A stretch of DNA of 36,817 nucleotides from the NCBI GenBank assembly GCA_020846535.1, contig JADLDR010000147.1, forward strand, positions 1 through 36,817. The letters run 5' to 3'. The stretch comes from Armatimonadota bacterium (GTDB taxonomy: Bacteria > Armatimonadota > JADLDR01). Positions 1 through 9,105 of this stretch are shown in pieces; the first letter of the stretch is position 1, and the number at the start of each line of letters is the position of its first letter. The notes under the pieces are model-generated. The model saw nothing but the letters and a program-made list of their open reading frames with translations, was not told the origin of the DNA and did not search any database. The position numbers and the translations under genes are program-made.

Positions 1-182
1 CCCTCTCCCCGTTTCGGGGAGAGGGGCTAGGGGAGAGAGGTAACCCCGTCCCCGTTTCGGGGAGAGGGGCTAGGGGAGAGAGGTAACCCCGTCCCCGTTT
101 CGGGGAGAGGGGCTAGGGGAGAGAGGTAACCCCGTCCCCGTTTCGGGGAGAGGGGCCAGGGGAGAGAGGCCACCCCTCCCCC
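1..182. repeat. Four tandem copies of a 43-bp hairpin-forming repeat
   Basis: The motif GTTTCGGGGAGAGGGG recurs at 11, 54, 97 and 140, an exact period of 43 bases. Copies 1-3 are identical; the fourth diverges after GAGAGGGGCCAGG. Each copy holds a strong dyad, CCTCTCCCCG facing CGGGGAGAGG across a few bases, so each unit can fold as a stem-loop. No unique spacers separate the copies, so this is a tandem repeat and not a CRISPR array. It runs off the left edge of the window and directly abuts the truncated 5' end of the GH27 remnant. Confidence 0.9.
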
Positions 183-193
183 AGGAGCGGAGG

Positions 194-952
194 ATGTTTC
201 CCCTTCTCTGGATCGCTATGGGGGACGATTTTATATGGCCCTACCAGGCCGCGGAGATCGAGGCCGTCTACCGGGCCATCGAGAAAACCGGCAGAGATAT
301 CGTCCTGAGCCTCTCCCCCGGCGACCATTCCGATACGGCCAATGCTGACCACCTGGCGCGCCACTGCGAGATGTGGCGCATCTCCTCCGGTGTCTGGGAC
401 AGGTGGGAGCAGGCGCTTCGCCCGTTCGACGAATGCTCCCGGTGGGCCGGGTTTGCCGGCCCCGGCTACTGGCCCGATCCCGACATGCTCCCTCTGGGGC
501 GCATCGGCATCCGCCAGCACCCCCTGAACGGCCCCGACCGCCTGATCCGCCTGACGTCCGATGAGCAGCGCACTCTCATGATCCTCTGGTGCATCGCCCG
601 CGCCTTGCTCATGTTCGGCGGGGACATGCCTTCCCTGGATGAATTCATCCTGTCGCTCCTCATCGATCCGGAGGTTCTCGACGTCAACCGGAACAGCGCC
701 TCCAGCCGGGAGATGCTCCGCAGGGACGGCCACATCGCCTGAGAAGCCACACTGTCGGACTCAAAGGAGAAATATCTGGCCCTGTTTAATATAGAGGATG
801 GCCGCTCCGGGGCGGTCGAGGCGAACTTTGAACCCCTCGCCCTGCCTGACCCCTGCTGCGTCTGTGATCTCCGGTTGCAATGCGACCTGGGCCGCTATGA
901 AGAACGATTCGCCCCATCCTCCCCTCGCGTGGGGCCTGCCTGTATAGGATAA
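194..952 (+). pseudogene. GH27 alpha-galactosidase remnant, 5'-truncated, internal stop
   Basis: The reading frame carries the C-terminal half of a GH27 (alpha-galactosidase/melibiase) enzyme. Recognisable blocks are PYQAAEIEAVYRAI, IVLSLSPG, MWRISSGVWDRW, PGYWPDPDMLPLG, LTSDEQRTL.ILW and FGGDM. The N-terminal half of the barrel is missing, and the strand that normally carries the catalytic nucleophile is reduced to GDDFIWPYQ. In RIS-x-D-x-WD the acidic residue expected in the middle is replaced (RISSGVWD). An in-frame TGA at 740-742 follows HIA. Beyond it the same frame continues with the usual C-terminal beta-domain (EATLSDSKEKYLALFNIEDG) to TAA at 950-952. A TGG-to-TGA change of the family's Trp explains the stop simply. 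I infer a non-functional relic, bounded on the left by the tandem repeats. Confidence 0.85.
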
Positions 953-957
953 GCCCG

Positions 958-970
958 ATCAAGCCTTGAT
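958..970. promoter_or_regulatory. Dyad ATCAA-N3-TTGAT upstream of the NagB-like gene
   Basis: A 13-bp palindrome, ATCAA GCC TTGAT, lies 32 bases before the ATG at 1003. The same half-sites with the same 3-base spacer recur at 1978-1990, upstream of the GH2 gene. Size, symmetry and place fit an operator for a dimeric regulator, but no regulator gene is in the window. This is inference. Confidence 0.4.
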
Positions 971-1002
971 TTTATCTCATATACACAGGAGGAACGCCGA
1001 TC

Positions 1003-1932
1003 ATGTCTAGACCTTTGAGCAAAATCGCCCCGGGGTGGTGGGATTACACCACCCTGGGCAGCGATCTGCTGCAAGACGCCGCCCGCATCACCATCAAGGA
1101 TTTGCCCGGTCTCGCCCGCCCCGGCTTCCGGATCGCGATCTACGATACCCTGGAAGATTTTTACCTCGCCGAGGCCCTGGAGTATATCAACGCCTGGAAA
1201 GAGTCCACCGCCGATAACCCGGTCGGCATCTGCGGCCCCATCGGGCCAACCGAGCAGTTGCCTCTGGTGGCCCGCCTGGTGAACGACCTCGGATTGTCCC
1301 TCAAGACCGCCCACTTCTGGGGGATGGACGAGTGGTATATGGACGGCAAAGAGGTGGGGGAGGATCACCCTCTCTCCTTCGCTCGCGCGGACCGGGAGAT
1401 GTGCTTCGACCGCATCCGATCCGAGCTGGCGATGCCCGTTGAAAACCAGCACTTCCCCAAAGCCGACCCTTTCGACTACGAAGCCTCCTGGAACGGCGTC
1501 CGCTGCGCTGTGATGCAGGGCGGCCAGGGCGAGGTCAAGCACTGGGCCTTCAACGATCCCTTGAGGCGCGAAGGCCAGTGGAAGGACTCCCCGCCCACCC
1601 TGGAGGAATGGAAAAAGCTGGGAACCCGCGTAGTGGAACTCCATCCCCTCACCCTGATCCAGAACGCCCGTACCTCCGGCGGCGGCAATATCCCGCTCGT
1701 TCCTACCCATGCGGTCACGGTCGGTCCCGTCCAGACCTGGCAGGCGGAGAAAATCTCCATCTGGCATCCCGGCCATCACGACAACCCGTTCGGCATCCGC
1801 CTGACCACCCTCATGATCTCCAAAGGCGTCGCCGACACCGCCGTTCCCATGTCCACCCTCGCCGGCCACCCTAACGTCCAGTTCCACTTCTACCGGGGCG
1901 GCTTCGGCACCTGCGAGGTAGAAATGCACTGA
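1003..1932 (+). CDS. NagB-family (glucosamine-6-phosphate isomerase/deaminase-like) protein
   Basis: A 309-aa cytoplasmic protein with no signal peptide, related to the NagB/6-phosphogluconolactonase fold that isomerises or deaminates amino-sugar phosphates. The GMDEWY block (residues 107-112) matches the NagB fnmDEY loop that carries the proton-transfer Asp. KHWAFNDP (179-186) aligns with NagB HIAFNEP: the catalytic His is kept as H180, and the Glu is replaced by Asp (D185). The protein is about 40 residues longer than typical NagB, so the true substrate may differ. The start is supported by AGGAGG at about 986-991. It stands alone between the GH27 relic and the GH2 gene and would act on sugars released by the neighbouring hydrolases. 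Family is fairly sure; substrate is unknown. Confidence 0.8.
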   Translation: MSRPLSKIAPGWWDYTTLGSDLLQDAARITIKDLPGLARPGFRIAIYDTLEDFYLAEALEYINAWKESTADNPVGICGPIGPTEQLPLVARLVNDLGLSLKTAHFWGMDEWYMDGKEVGEDHPLSFARADREMCFDRIRSELAMPVENQHFPKADPFDYEASWNGVRCAVMQGGQGEVKHWAFNDPLRREGQWKDSPPTLEEWKKLGTRVVELHPLTLIQNARTSGGGNIPLVPTHAVTVGPVQTWQAEKISIWHPGHHDNPFGIRLTTLMISKGVADTAVPMSTLAGHPNVQFHFYRGGFGTCEVEMH

Positions 1933-1970
1933 CGAGAGACAGTAGCAGGCCCCTGTCCTCTGCCTTGCCG

Positions 1971-1997
1971 ATACTATATCAAATATTGATGTAGTAT
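1971..1997. promoter_or_regulatory. 27-bp inverted repeat containing ATCAA-N3-TTGAT
   Basis: ATACTATATCAA (1971-1982) faces TTGATGTAGTAT (1986-1997) across ATA, with one mismatch in 12 pairs. The core 1978-1990 repeats the half-sites and spacing of the dyad at 958-970. No T-tract follows, so an operator is likelier than a terminator. It lies about 145 bases before the GH2 gene. A second GC-rich stem, CCCCCCGC (2071-2078) with GCGGGGGG (2088-2095), lies between this site and the GH2 start, also without a T-run. Confidence 0.45.
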
Positions 1998-2141
1998 AGC
2001 CGCTCTTTCCCTTCTTAGCAAAAGGGGCTGAGGTTTTTGTTTAAGTCTCTCAAAATACCTACCTGCCACTCCCCCCGCTGAAGTCCGGCGGGGGGGACTG
2101 GGGGGCGGCTGCCTCAAATCCCCAACCCCGGAGAAAACTCT

Positions 2142-5100
2142 ATGCCCAAACTCCCGAAACCGTTCTTGCCCCTGGCCGCTCTGCTCCTCCTTCTCGCCGC
2201 TACCGCCGCCCAGGCTGCGGAATACGTCTGGCTGGAGGGGGAGGCCCCGACCTACACCAATCTCAAGCCTAACATCGCAGGATGGGGCCGGAAAGAGTTT
2301 CTATCCGGGGAGAAGTGGCTTCATATCTCTATCGATGCCGATCAGGTAGAGAAGGCTCTACCGGCAGGGGGAGGGGTCATTCAGTATACCTTCACGGTTC
2401 CACAGCCGGGTAGTTATGAGATATGGAACCGGGTCGGCTTCGAGTTTGTCCGCTCCCCTTTCTCCTGGCGGCTGGACGGGGGGCAGTGGCAGACCGTGAC
2501 CCCGGAACAGCTTACCACCGATTTGATGGAACTGGATACCTGGTGCGAGGTCGCCTGGCTGAAGATGGGCGAGCGGGAGCTTTCCGCCGGGGCGCATACC
2601 CTGGAGATCGGCCTTCCGAAAACAACTGATCCCCAGGGTATGCCTGCCCGCATCCTCTATGCCTCCGACGCGTTCTGCCTCTCCAAAGGCCCGTTCGATC
2701 CTCGCTCCCGTCTCAAGCCCGATGAGAGCGGTCGCGCTCCCGCCGACGAGGAGGCCGCCCGCCATGTCTTCGAGCTTCCGGCCCCCGCTTCCCCTGCGGC
2801 CCGTTCCTCCGTCAAACTCGGCGGCCTGTGGGAAATCTGCCGCCACGACGAGGAGCTTCCAGGCGAGACGGCGGAACCGATCCGCGAGCTTCCGGCCCGC
2901 CCTTTCTGGTCGGCGATCCGGGTTCCGGGCGATAAAAACGATCTCCGTCCCGACCTTCTTTTCGCCCACCGCCTCTGGTATCGCACACGGGTCAATGTCC
3001 CCGAATCGCTGGCGGGCCGGTCGTTTCATCTGGTCTTTCCCCAGAACAATCTGAACACCACCGTTTATGTGAACGGCGTATACTGCGGCTTCGATAAGAA
3101 TCCCTTTGCCCGCGTTCAGATCGATGTCACCAGAGGCATCCAGCCCGGGGCCAACGAAATCCGGGTCGGGATCCGGGACGCCTGGTACGGCTACTCAACC
3201 AACCCGAAAGACCCCATGAAACTCCGGCGCAAGTTCAACCTGCCTCTGAGCGTGGCGCGAGGGGGATTTCAGGATTTGGCCTATCCGATCTGGAATGCTT
3301 TCCAGTCCGGCATCCTGGTCGCTCCCGAACTGGTTTCCGCCGGGCCGGTGAAGGCGGCGGACGTCTTCTGCAAGCCTTCCGTGGTCCGCAAAGAGTTGGC
3401 TGTCGAGGTCTCTCTTGCCAATACCGCCTCCGGAGAGGTCAAAGGGGAACTATTCTGCCAGGCCGTGGACGCCAAAACCGGCGAAATCGCCGTCACGCTT
3501 CCCGCGCAGCCCTTCGCCCTGGGAGCCGGCGCTTCGCAGACCGTTCAAGCCGCCGGGCGGTGGGAGAACCCAAAACTCTGGTGGCCTGGCGAGCCGAATA
3601 TGTACCGCCTCCGCGCCGTCGTGAAAGTGGACGGACAGCCGGTCGATATCTCCGAAACGCCTTTCGGATTCCGCGAGTGGTCCAGTACTGGCAAGGATTT
3701 CATTCTGAACGGCATCCCCTGGCACGGCTGGGCCGACACTTGCAGCGCCGATACGAAGGAAAACTGGCTCGCTTTCTACCGGAAGTCCAATCAGAGCATG
3801 ATGCGCTTCTGGGGCACGAGCTGGATGGGGCTGCCCCCGGAGCAGGCCCTCGATTTCTTCGATCAGAATGGGGTAGTGGTGCGCCGGTCCGGGATGCTGG
3901 ACGGCCAGATGATCGGCTACAATGCCATCGAAACCGACCCGGACCTGCAAAAAGAATCCCCCGTCAAGATGGATCTGATGCGAAACTGGCGGGATCACCT
4001 GCTGGCCCAGGTGCGCGAGGAGCGCAACCATCCCTCTATCATGATCTGGTCCATCGAAAACGAGTGGCTCTATATCAATTGCATCAACCTCTACGGCGAT
4101 TTGATGGATAAATTCGAGGCCGAGGTCGCGAAAGTCTCCGATGCCATCCTCAAGGCCGACTCCACCCGCTTTACCATGACCGATGGGGGAGGGGCCAACA
4201 AAGGCCAGACGATGCCCGTCCACGGCAACCACTACGTCTTCGACCCGAACGATACCCGCTACCCCGATCTCGCCTATCGGCCCAATCCCGGAGGCGGCGG
4301 CAGAGGCCGCTGGCTCTGGGACGAGAAGCGCCCCCGCTTTCTGGGGGAAGACTATTTCGCCAACGGCATAAACCCCTTCGATTACGCCTATTTTGGCGGA
4401 GAGGAGGCGTTCCAGGGCAAGGCCCAGACCCGCCGCGCCGCGGGCCTGATCTACCGGATGCTGACCGAGGGCTACCGCTGGGCAGGCTTCGGCGCATGGC
4501 ACTTCTGGCTGGGGCAGGAATCCGCGGTCGAGCAGTACGGCTCCAACGCGCCCCTGGCCGTCTTCTGCCGCCAGTGGGATTGGACTTTCGGCTCCGGCCA
4601 GAAAGTCCGCCGCACCTTCGGCATCTTCAACGACACCCGCTTCAGCGATCCTGTCACCTTCACCTATAGCCTGATGCTGGGCAAGCGCAGGGCGGGAGGC
4701 GGCAAGGTCGTCTACCGCATTCCCGCCGGGACGAGCCGCAAGTTCGACCTCACGCTTCCCATCCCTGCCGCCTCCGCCCGCCAGGAGGCCCGCCTGATCC
4801 TGGCGCTCCAGACCCGGGACAAAGAGGTCTTCCGGGATGTGAAAGACATTTCCATCCTTCCGCCCGCCAAACCCGGCCCTGCCTGGCCCGGCGCGAAGGC
4901 CCTGCTCGTTTACGACCCCAAAGGAACCGTGCGATCCTTCCTGAAAAGCATCAAAGCTCCCTTCACCGTTCTGCCCCGCCTGAATGCTCTGCCCGCAGGC
5001 GGGAAAGTCCTTATCATCGGGAAGGACGCTCTGGACGCGGCGGAAAGCGGGTCCAGCAGGCTCGCCGCCTATGCCTCAGCCGGACGGAGGGTCATCATCC

Positions 5101-7151
5101 TGGAGCAGAAGAATCCCTTGCGCTACCAGGCCCTCCCCGCCGAGATGGAAGCTACCCCCGCCGAAGGCCGGACCGCCTTCGGGGAAGATATGGGCCATCC
5201 TGTTCTGAAAGGGCTGCGCCAGAAAGACTTCTTTACCTGGGGGCCGGACGGGGTGGTTTACCGGAATGCCTACCTCAAGCCCGCCCGGGGGGGCAAATCT
5301 CTGGTGCAGTGCCACACCCGGCTTCAGAACACCGCCCTGGCGGAAATCCCCGCCGGGCAGGGGCTTTTGCTGCTCAGCCCGCTTGCCATCGGGGAAAAGC
5401 TGGCTGCCAACGCCCCGGCCCGCCAACTTCTGGTCAATATGATCTCCTATGCCGCGCAGTATCGGTTGGAATACCGGGAGGCGGCAGCCGCAGCGGGGGA
5501 CGATCCGGAACTTGTCAAGGCAATGGATGCGGTGGGCCTGAAATACCGGCAGGCGTCCGGCCCTCTGGAAGCCCTGGACATGCCGGGCGTCCGGCTGGCG
5601 GTCATCTCCGCCTCTCCCGCCCACCTGAAAGAACTGGCCGCCAATCCCGACCGGGTGAAACGTTTTACTCAGAAGGGCGGCTACCTCGTCCTGCACGGTC
5701 TGGCCCCGGAGGGGCTTGCCGATTACAACCGCCTGGTCGGGTTCGACCACATGATCCGCCCCTTCCGCATGGAGAGGGTGACCCTCCCTCCGGTCAAGCA
5801 TCCTCTCACCTCCGGCCTGACTATGGGCGATGTGGTGATGCTCTCGGGGGAGCGGATTTTCGGCTGGACATCCGATGAATTCCTGGCCTCCGATATCTTC
5901 AGCTACATTGTGGACTACGACGAGGCGGCCCCCTTTGCCGCCATGCCCAGCGACTATCACTACAATATGGTCAACGGCATGGTCTCCGCCGACGCCTGGA
6001 AATATATCTTCTCCTTCGACCTGAACGCCGGCCCTCCCGAATTCACCATGACCTTCCCGAAGGAGCAGACCTTCACCGAACTGGAGTGGATCGGGAACGC
6101 CTTCTACCACCTGATCACCAAAATCGAGCTTACCTTCGACGGCCGGATGGAGAGCGTCCTCAGCCTGGCAACCCGGCCGAGCAACGAGCCGCAGACCTTT
6201 GCCATCAGCCCGCCTCGAAAGGGAAAGACGATTCTCTTCCGCATCGCCGACTGGAATAAAGTCAGCCCGTCCGCCAATGTGGTCGGCATCGACAATATCC
6301 GGCTGAAAGCCTTGCGCTCTCCGGGGTTCTACCGCCAGGTTCGCCCGATGCTCAATATCGGCGGCCTGATGGAATACCCGAGGGGCGCGGGCGGGATCGT
6401 CTTCTGCAACCTCCTCTTCAAAGATTCTGAGACCGTACCCCTGAATGCCGTCAAAAAGCGCGCCATCCTTGCGGCGATTCTGAGGAACCTCAAAGCTCCC
6501 TTCTCCGGGAGCGGCCAGGTGATCGCCGGATCCAAGCTGGCCTATCGGCCTCTGGATATCTCCGGGCAGGCCAACCAGTATCGCAGCGAGCGCGGCTGGT
6601 TTGGGGATCCGGCCTTCACCTTCAAGGATATGCCCGCCGGCAGGCAATCTTTCGCCGGGGTTCCTTTCATGATTTACGATTTTCCGACCTCCCCTGTCCC
6701 CACCGTTCTCATGCTGGGTGGGCCAGGTATCCCCAACAATCCCGCTGAGGAGATTCGCGGCATCCCGGTGGGCAGCAAGGCGGACGCTCTTTTCTTCCTC
6801 CACACCGCCCGCATCGACGCCCCTATGAGCGACCGGGAGCGCCAGGAGAATAAGCGTTATGAGATGGCCCGCTACACCGTCACCTATGAGGACGGCCAGA
6901 CCGCGGCCATCCCCATCTACTCCGAAATCGATATCGCCGATTACCGCCCGAAAACGCCTGCGCCCCTTCCCGGAGCCCAAATCGCCTGGACCCGGCACTA
7001 TCCCGGCTCCGGCGGCCATGCAGTCGCCTACATGAAGCAGTGGAACAACCCTCGCCCGGATGCCGCTATCCGTTCCATCGATTTTACCTACGGCCCCGAC
7101 CGCCGCGGTGTCCCTGCCTTGATCGCGGTGACGGCGGCAAGGAAAGGATAG
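2142..7151 (+). CDS. Very large secreted GH2-type glycoside hydrolase, multidomain
   Basis: A 1669-aa protein with a clear Sec signal peptide (basic start, Leu/Ala core, cleavage near AQA-AEY, residue 25). Residues about 27-115 form a carbohydrate-binding-like beta-sandwich. Residues about 225-350 are a GH2 sugar-binding jelly roll (LWYRTRVNVP, VYVNGVYCG, NEIRVGIRD), then an Ig-like domain. The GH2 barrel follows, with signature RNHPSIMIWSIENEW; the acid/base is E641, and E736 in FLGEDY is a candidate nucleophile. After the barrel come Rossmann/glutaminase-like segments (about 915-1010 and 1110-1210), a galactose-binding-like domain (about 1290-1390), and a C-terminal beta-rich domain of unknown role. 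Most GH2 enzymes have 600-1100 residues, so the C-terminal third is unusual. GGAGA precedes the ATG by 7 bases. The exact sugar specificity (galactosidase, glucuronidase or mannosidase) cannot be read. Confidence 0.85.
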   Translation: MPKLPKPFLPLAALLLLLAATAAQAAEYVWLEGEAPTYTNLKPNIAGWGRKEFLSGEKWLHISIDADQVEKALPAGGGVIQYTFTVPQPGSYEIWNRVGFEFVRSPFSWRLDGGQWQTVTPEQLTTDLMELDTWCEVAWLKMGERELSAGAHTLEIGLPKTTDPQGMPARILYASDAFCLSKGPFDPRSRLKPDESGRAPADEEAARHVFELPAPASPAARSSVKLGGLWEICRHDEELPGETAEPIRELPARPFWSAIRVPGDKNDLRPDLLFAHRLWYRTRVNVPESLAGRSFHLVFPQNNLNTTVYVNGVYCGFDKNPFARVQIDVTRGIQPGANEIRVGIRDAWYGYSTNPKDPMKLRRKFNLPLSVARGGFQDLAYPIWNAFQSGILVAPELVSAGPVKAADVFCKPSVVRKELAVEVSLANTASGEVKGELFCQAVDAKTGEIAVTLPAQPFALGAGASQTVQAAGRWENPKLWWPGEPNMYRLRAVVKVDGQPVDISETPFGFREWSSTGKDFILNGIPWHGWADTCSADTKENWLAFYRKSNQSMMRFWGTSWMGLPPEQALDFFDQNGVVVRRSGMLDGQMIGYNAIETDPDLQKESPVKMDLMRNWRDHLLAQVREERNHPSIMIWSIENEWLYINCINLYGDLMDKFEAEVAKVSDAILKADSTRFTMTDGGGANKGQTMPVHGNHYVFDPNDTRYPDLAYRPNPGGGGRGRWLWDEKRPRFLGEDYFANGINPFDYAYFGGEEAFQGKAQTRRAAGLIYRMLTEGYRWAGFGAWHFWLGQESAVEQYGSNAPLAVFCRQWDWTFGSGQKVRRTFGIFNDTRFSDPVTFTYSLMLGKRRAGGGKVVYRIPAGTSRKFDLTLPIPAASARQEARLILALQTRDKEVFRDVKDISILPPAKPGPAWPGAKALLVYDPKGTVRSFLKSIKAPFTVLPRLNALPAGGKVLIIGKDALDAAESGSSRLAAYASAGRRVIILEQKNPLRYQALPAEMEATPAEGRTAFGEDMGHPVLKGLRQKDFFTWGPDGVVYRNAYLKPARGGKSLVQCHTRLQNTALAEIPAGQGLLLLSPLAIGEKLAANAPARQLLVNMISYAAQYRLEYREAAAAAGDDPELVKAMDAVGLKYRQASGPLEALDMPGVRLAVISASPAHLKELAANPDRVKRFTQKGGYLVLHGLAPEGLADYNRLVGFDHMIRPFRMERVTLPPVKHPLTSGLTMGDVVMLSGERIFGWTSDEFLASDIFSYIVDYDEAAPFAAMPSDYHYNMVNGMVSADAWKYIFSFDLNAGPPEFTMTFPKEQTFTELEWIGNAFYHLITKIELTFDGRMESVLSLATRPSNEPQTFAISPPRKGKTILFRIADWNKVSPSANVVGIDNIRLKALRSPGFYRQVRPMLNIGGLMEYPRGAGGIVFCNLLFKDSETVPLNAVKKRAILAAILRNLKAPFSGSGQVIAGSKLAYRPLDISGQANQYRSERGWFGDPAFTFKDMPAGRQSFAGVPFMIYDFPTSPVPTVLMLGGPGIPNNPAEEIRGIPVGSKADALFFLHTARIDAPMSDRERQENKRYEMARYTVTYEDGQTAAIPIYSEIDIADYRPKTPAPLPGAQIAWTRHYPGSGGHAVAYMKQWNNPRPDAAIRSIDFTYGPDRRGVPALIAVTAARKG

Positions 7152-8924
7152 GTGGCAGCCGCCATGAAAGCCGTCCTGCTTGTCCTTGCGCTGATCGCGT
7201 TTCTGCCCGCCGCCTGCCGGGCTGGTCTTCCGGCCTACCTGGTCAAATTCGCTGCCGCCCCGTCAGATATCGACGGCAGGCTCGATGATCCGGCCTGGGA
7301 AGGGGCGGAGTGGAGTTCCGATTTCGTCTGGATCGATGCGGGCGACACGGCCCCTCTGAAGAGCCGCTTCAAGGCCATCTACGACCGGGACAGCCTCTAT
7401 TTTGTCTTCCAGTATGAAAGCCTGCCCCGGTCGCCCGAACCCCTCGATCCCGACCTCCTCCGGGCCTGCGAGATATTCCTCGATGCGGAGGGGCGCGGTC
7501 GGCGCTACCTGGAATACGCGGTCTCGCCTGACGGAGACGAGCATTCCGTGCTGTGGCGCGGTCGGCTGTCGGTGCGCGAATGGAAGGGCGCTCTGGGGAT
7601 CGAAACCCGCGTGGGGATCGGTCGGGCGAGCGCAGGCGCGGGCCGGGAAACCGTCACCTATGAAATCGCTTTCCCCTGGGCCGCCCTGAAGCCACTGGCA
7701 GGCAGCCGCAGGCTCCCGCCGCAAAAGGGAGACGCCTGGCGGGCCAACTTCTCGCGGGTGGAGGCCGGGGAACACCTGGGCGATTACGTCTGGTCTCCCG
7801 CAGGCTTCTATTACATGCACCACCCCGATACCTTCGGCTGGCTGGTCTTCGCCGGGGAGGAAAAGTCCCTGAATCGCATCCCTCCCGCTCTCCTTACGCC
7901 CCTGCCCGATGACACCGCCCGCATCACCGGCAGCCCCCACTTCCGCCTCTTCAGCCGCCTCTACTGGGCCAGATTCCCCCTGATGACCGCCGGGGGAGGG
8001 GATGTCTACGCCGCCTCCAAATGCGAACTGGCCCGCCTGGACGCTTCGGGCCGACCGCGCTTTACCATCACGCGCAGGGACGGCCTGCCGCAATTCATTC
8101 GGTCTCTGGCCCAAGTACGGGAGGGCGTCTACCTGGCAGGGAGCGGCATCGGGGCCGGGCTGGCCTTTGCCGGGCGTGACGGCAAGGCGGTCAGGATATC
8201 TTCGGCTGAAGGGTATCTGGCGGACGGAATGCCCCTCCTGATCGGCCTGGACGAAAACCGCTGCCTGGCTGCTGTCTCGGACAGGTTCCAGATCATTGAC
8301 GGCAAGGATTTCTCCCCGCTCCTGGAGGCGGCAGGCAGGGTTCTCAGCGCCGTTTCCCTGGCCGGGGGAAAGCTGGCGGTCGGGACCGATTCCGGTTTCT
8401 CGCTCTACGGCGCGGACGGGCATCTGCTCGGCCACACGGCCATTGCAGGTGGCATCGCTCAGGCCGCCCCTTTTGAGGGAGCGGCCATCGGCGTCTCCGG
8501 CAAAAACGGCCTCTACCGGCTGGAGCCGTCGGGGAAGTGCAGCTTCTATCCCTCTCCTCTGCGTATCCGGTTCGACCGCGTGTTTATGGACTCGAAGGGC
8601 CGCTGCTGGGCCGCCTATACCGGCGGCATCGCCCTGATCGATCAAGGCAAGCTCCGCCTTTTCCACGAACCACTCGGTATGGGCGGCTTCCGGATCAGCG
8701 GCATTGCCGAAAGCAAAGGCCGCATCGCCTTCACCGGAGCCGTCCCCAGCGGAACCTGGTATACTTCCAGCCAGGGATCGCCTTTCGTCCTCCTTTATGA
8801 CAGAAGCCGGTGGGAAAGCATCACCTTCCGCAAAGGGCTTCCCGGCGACATCAGCGCCCTCGCCTCCCTGGACGGCGAACTCTACCTGTCCACCACCGCA
8901 GGCGTTTACCGGCTGGCGAAATAG
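7152..8924 (+). CDS. Secreted CBM9-like domain plus beta-propeller protein
   Basis: About 590 aa. The frame opens with GTG directly after the GH2 stop codon (TAG 7149-7151), with AGGAAAGG 4 bases upstream. An ATG at 7164 is the alternative start. Both give an N-terminal hydrophobic signal sequence ending near CRAG. Residues about 35-235 resemble family-9-type carbohydrate-binding modules (SDIDGRLDDPAWEGAEW, then DSLYFVFQYE, EIFLDAEG and YEIAFPWAAL). These modules sit in many exported polysaccharide-degrading proteins. The rest (about 265-590) is a series of short beta-strand repeats (LAVGTDSGFSLYGADG, AAIGVSGKNGLYRLEPSG, GELYLSTTAGVYRL) like a two-component-regulator-type propeller, here without a histidine kinase. 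I see no catalytic signature. It is probably co-transcribed with the GH2 gene and acts in substrate binding at the cell envelope. Confidence 0.7.
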   Translation: MAAAMKAVLLVLALIAFLPAACRAGLPAYLVKFAAAPSDIDGRLDDPAWEGAEWSSDFVWIDAGDTAPLKSRFKAIYDRDSLYFVFQYESLPRSPEPLDPDLLRACEIFLDAEGRGRRYLEYAVSPDGDEHSVLWRGRLSVREWKGALGIETRVGIGRASAGAGRETVTYEIAFPWAALKPLAGSRRLPPQKGDAWRANFSRVEAGEHLGDYVWSPAGFYYMHHPDTFGWLVFAGEEKSLNRIPPALLTPLPDDTARITGSPHFRLFSRLYWARFPLMTAGGGDVYAASKCELARLDASGRPRFTITRRDGLPQFIRSLAQVREGVYLAGSGIGAGLAFAGRDGKAVRISSAEGYLADGMPLLIGLDENRCLAAVSDRFQIIDGKDFSPLLEAAGRVLSAVSLAGGKLAVGTDSGFSLYGADGHLLGHTAIAGGIAQAAPFEGAAIGVSGKNGLYRLEPSGKCSFYPSPLRIRFDRVFMDSKGRCWAAYTGGIALIDQGKLRLFHEPLGMGGFRISGIAESKGRIAFTGAVPSGTWYTSSQGSPFVLLYDRSRWESITFRKGLPGDISALASLDGELYLSTTAGVYRLAK

Positions 8925-9004
8925 GGCTTCTCCCTGGAGGAAGTTGCGGGGAAACGGCGTATTTTCAACATACGCAAAGCTATCGCTTTCCAGCAGCGGT
9001 GTTC

Positions 9005-9055
9005 AATCGAGGCAGACCTGGAGATGGCTTCGTCGCTACGCTCCTCGCAGACTGC
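9005..9055. repeat. Degenerate dispersed palindromic repeat (CEERSDEAI type)
   Basis: The stretch GGAGATGGCTTCGTCGCTAC followed by GCTCCTCGCAG matches a short dispersed element known from many bacterial genomes. In the usual form ATTGC and GCAAT arms flank CTTCGTCGCTACGCTCCTC. On the minus strand it reads as the familiar spurious peptide CEERSDEAI. The arms here (ATGGC and GCAGA) are decayed. It lies in the 181-base gap between the propeller gene and the Tat-protein gene, which otherwise shows nothing clear. Confidence 0.5.
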
Positions 9056-9105
9056 ATCGATGTAGTGACCCAAAACGATCCATCCTGATCCAAACGGAGA
9101 CAACC

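Noticed and set aside
1..182. Possible CRISPR array
   Set aside because: The repeats are contiguous with period 43 and no unique spacers, and each unit is a hairpin.
740..742. TGA recoded as Trp or selenocysteine
   Set aside because: Many intact genes here end in TGA, the enzyme also lacks its 5' half and an acidic residue, and no selenocysteine-type stem was seen.
895..1929. Long antisense open frame opposite the NagB-like gene
   Set aside because: It is a shadow of a clear + strand gene in GC-rich DNA with no domain of its own.
2071..2096. Terminator before the GH2 gene
   Set aside because: The stem CCCCCCGC/GCGGGGGG has no T-run after it, so I list it only as a note under the nearby inverted repeat.
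5076..7019. 647-codon antisense open frame inside the GH2 gene
   Set aside because: It has low-complexity Gly/Ala/His/Arg composition and no motif, and the opposite frame encodes a coherent enzyme.
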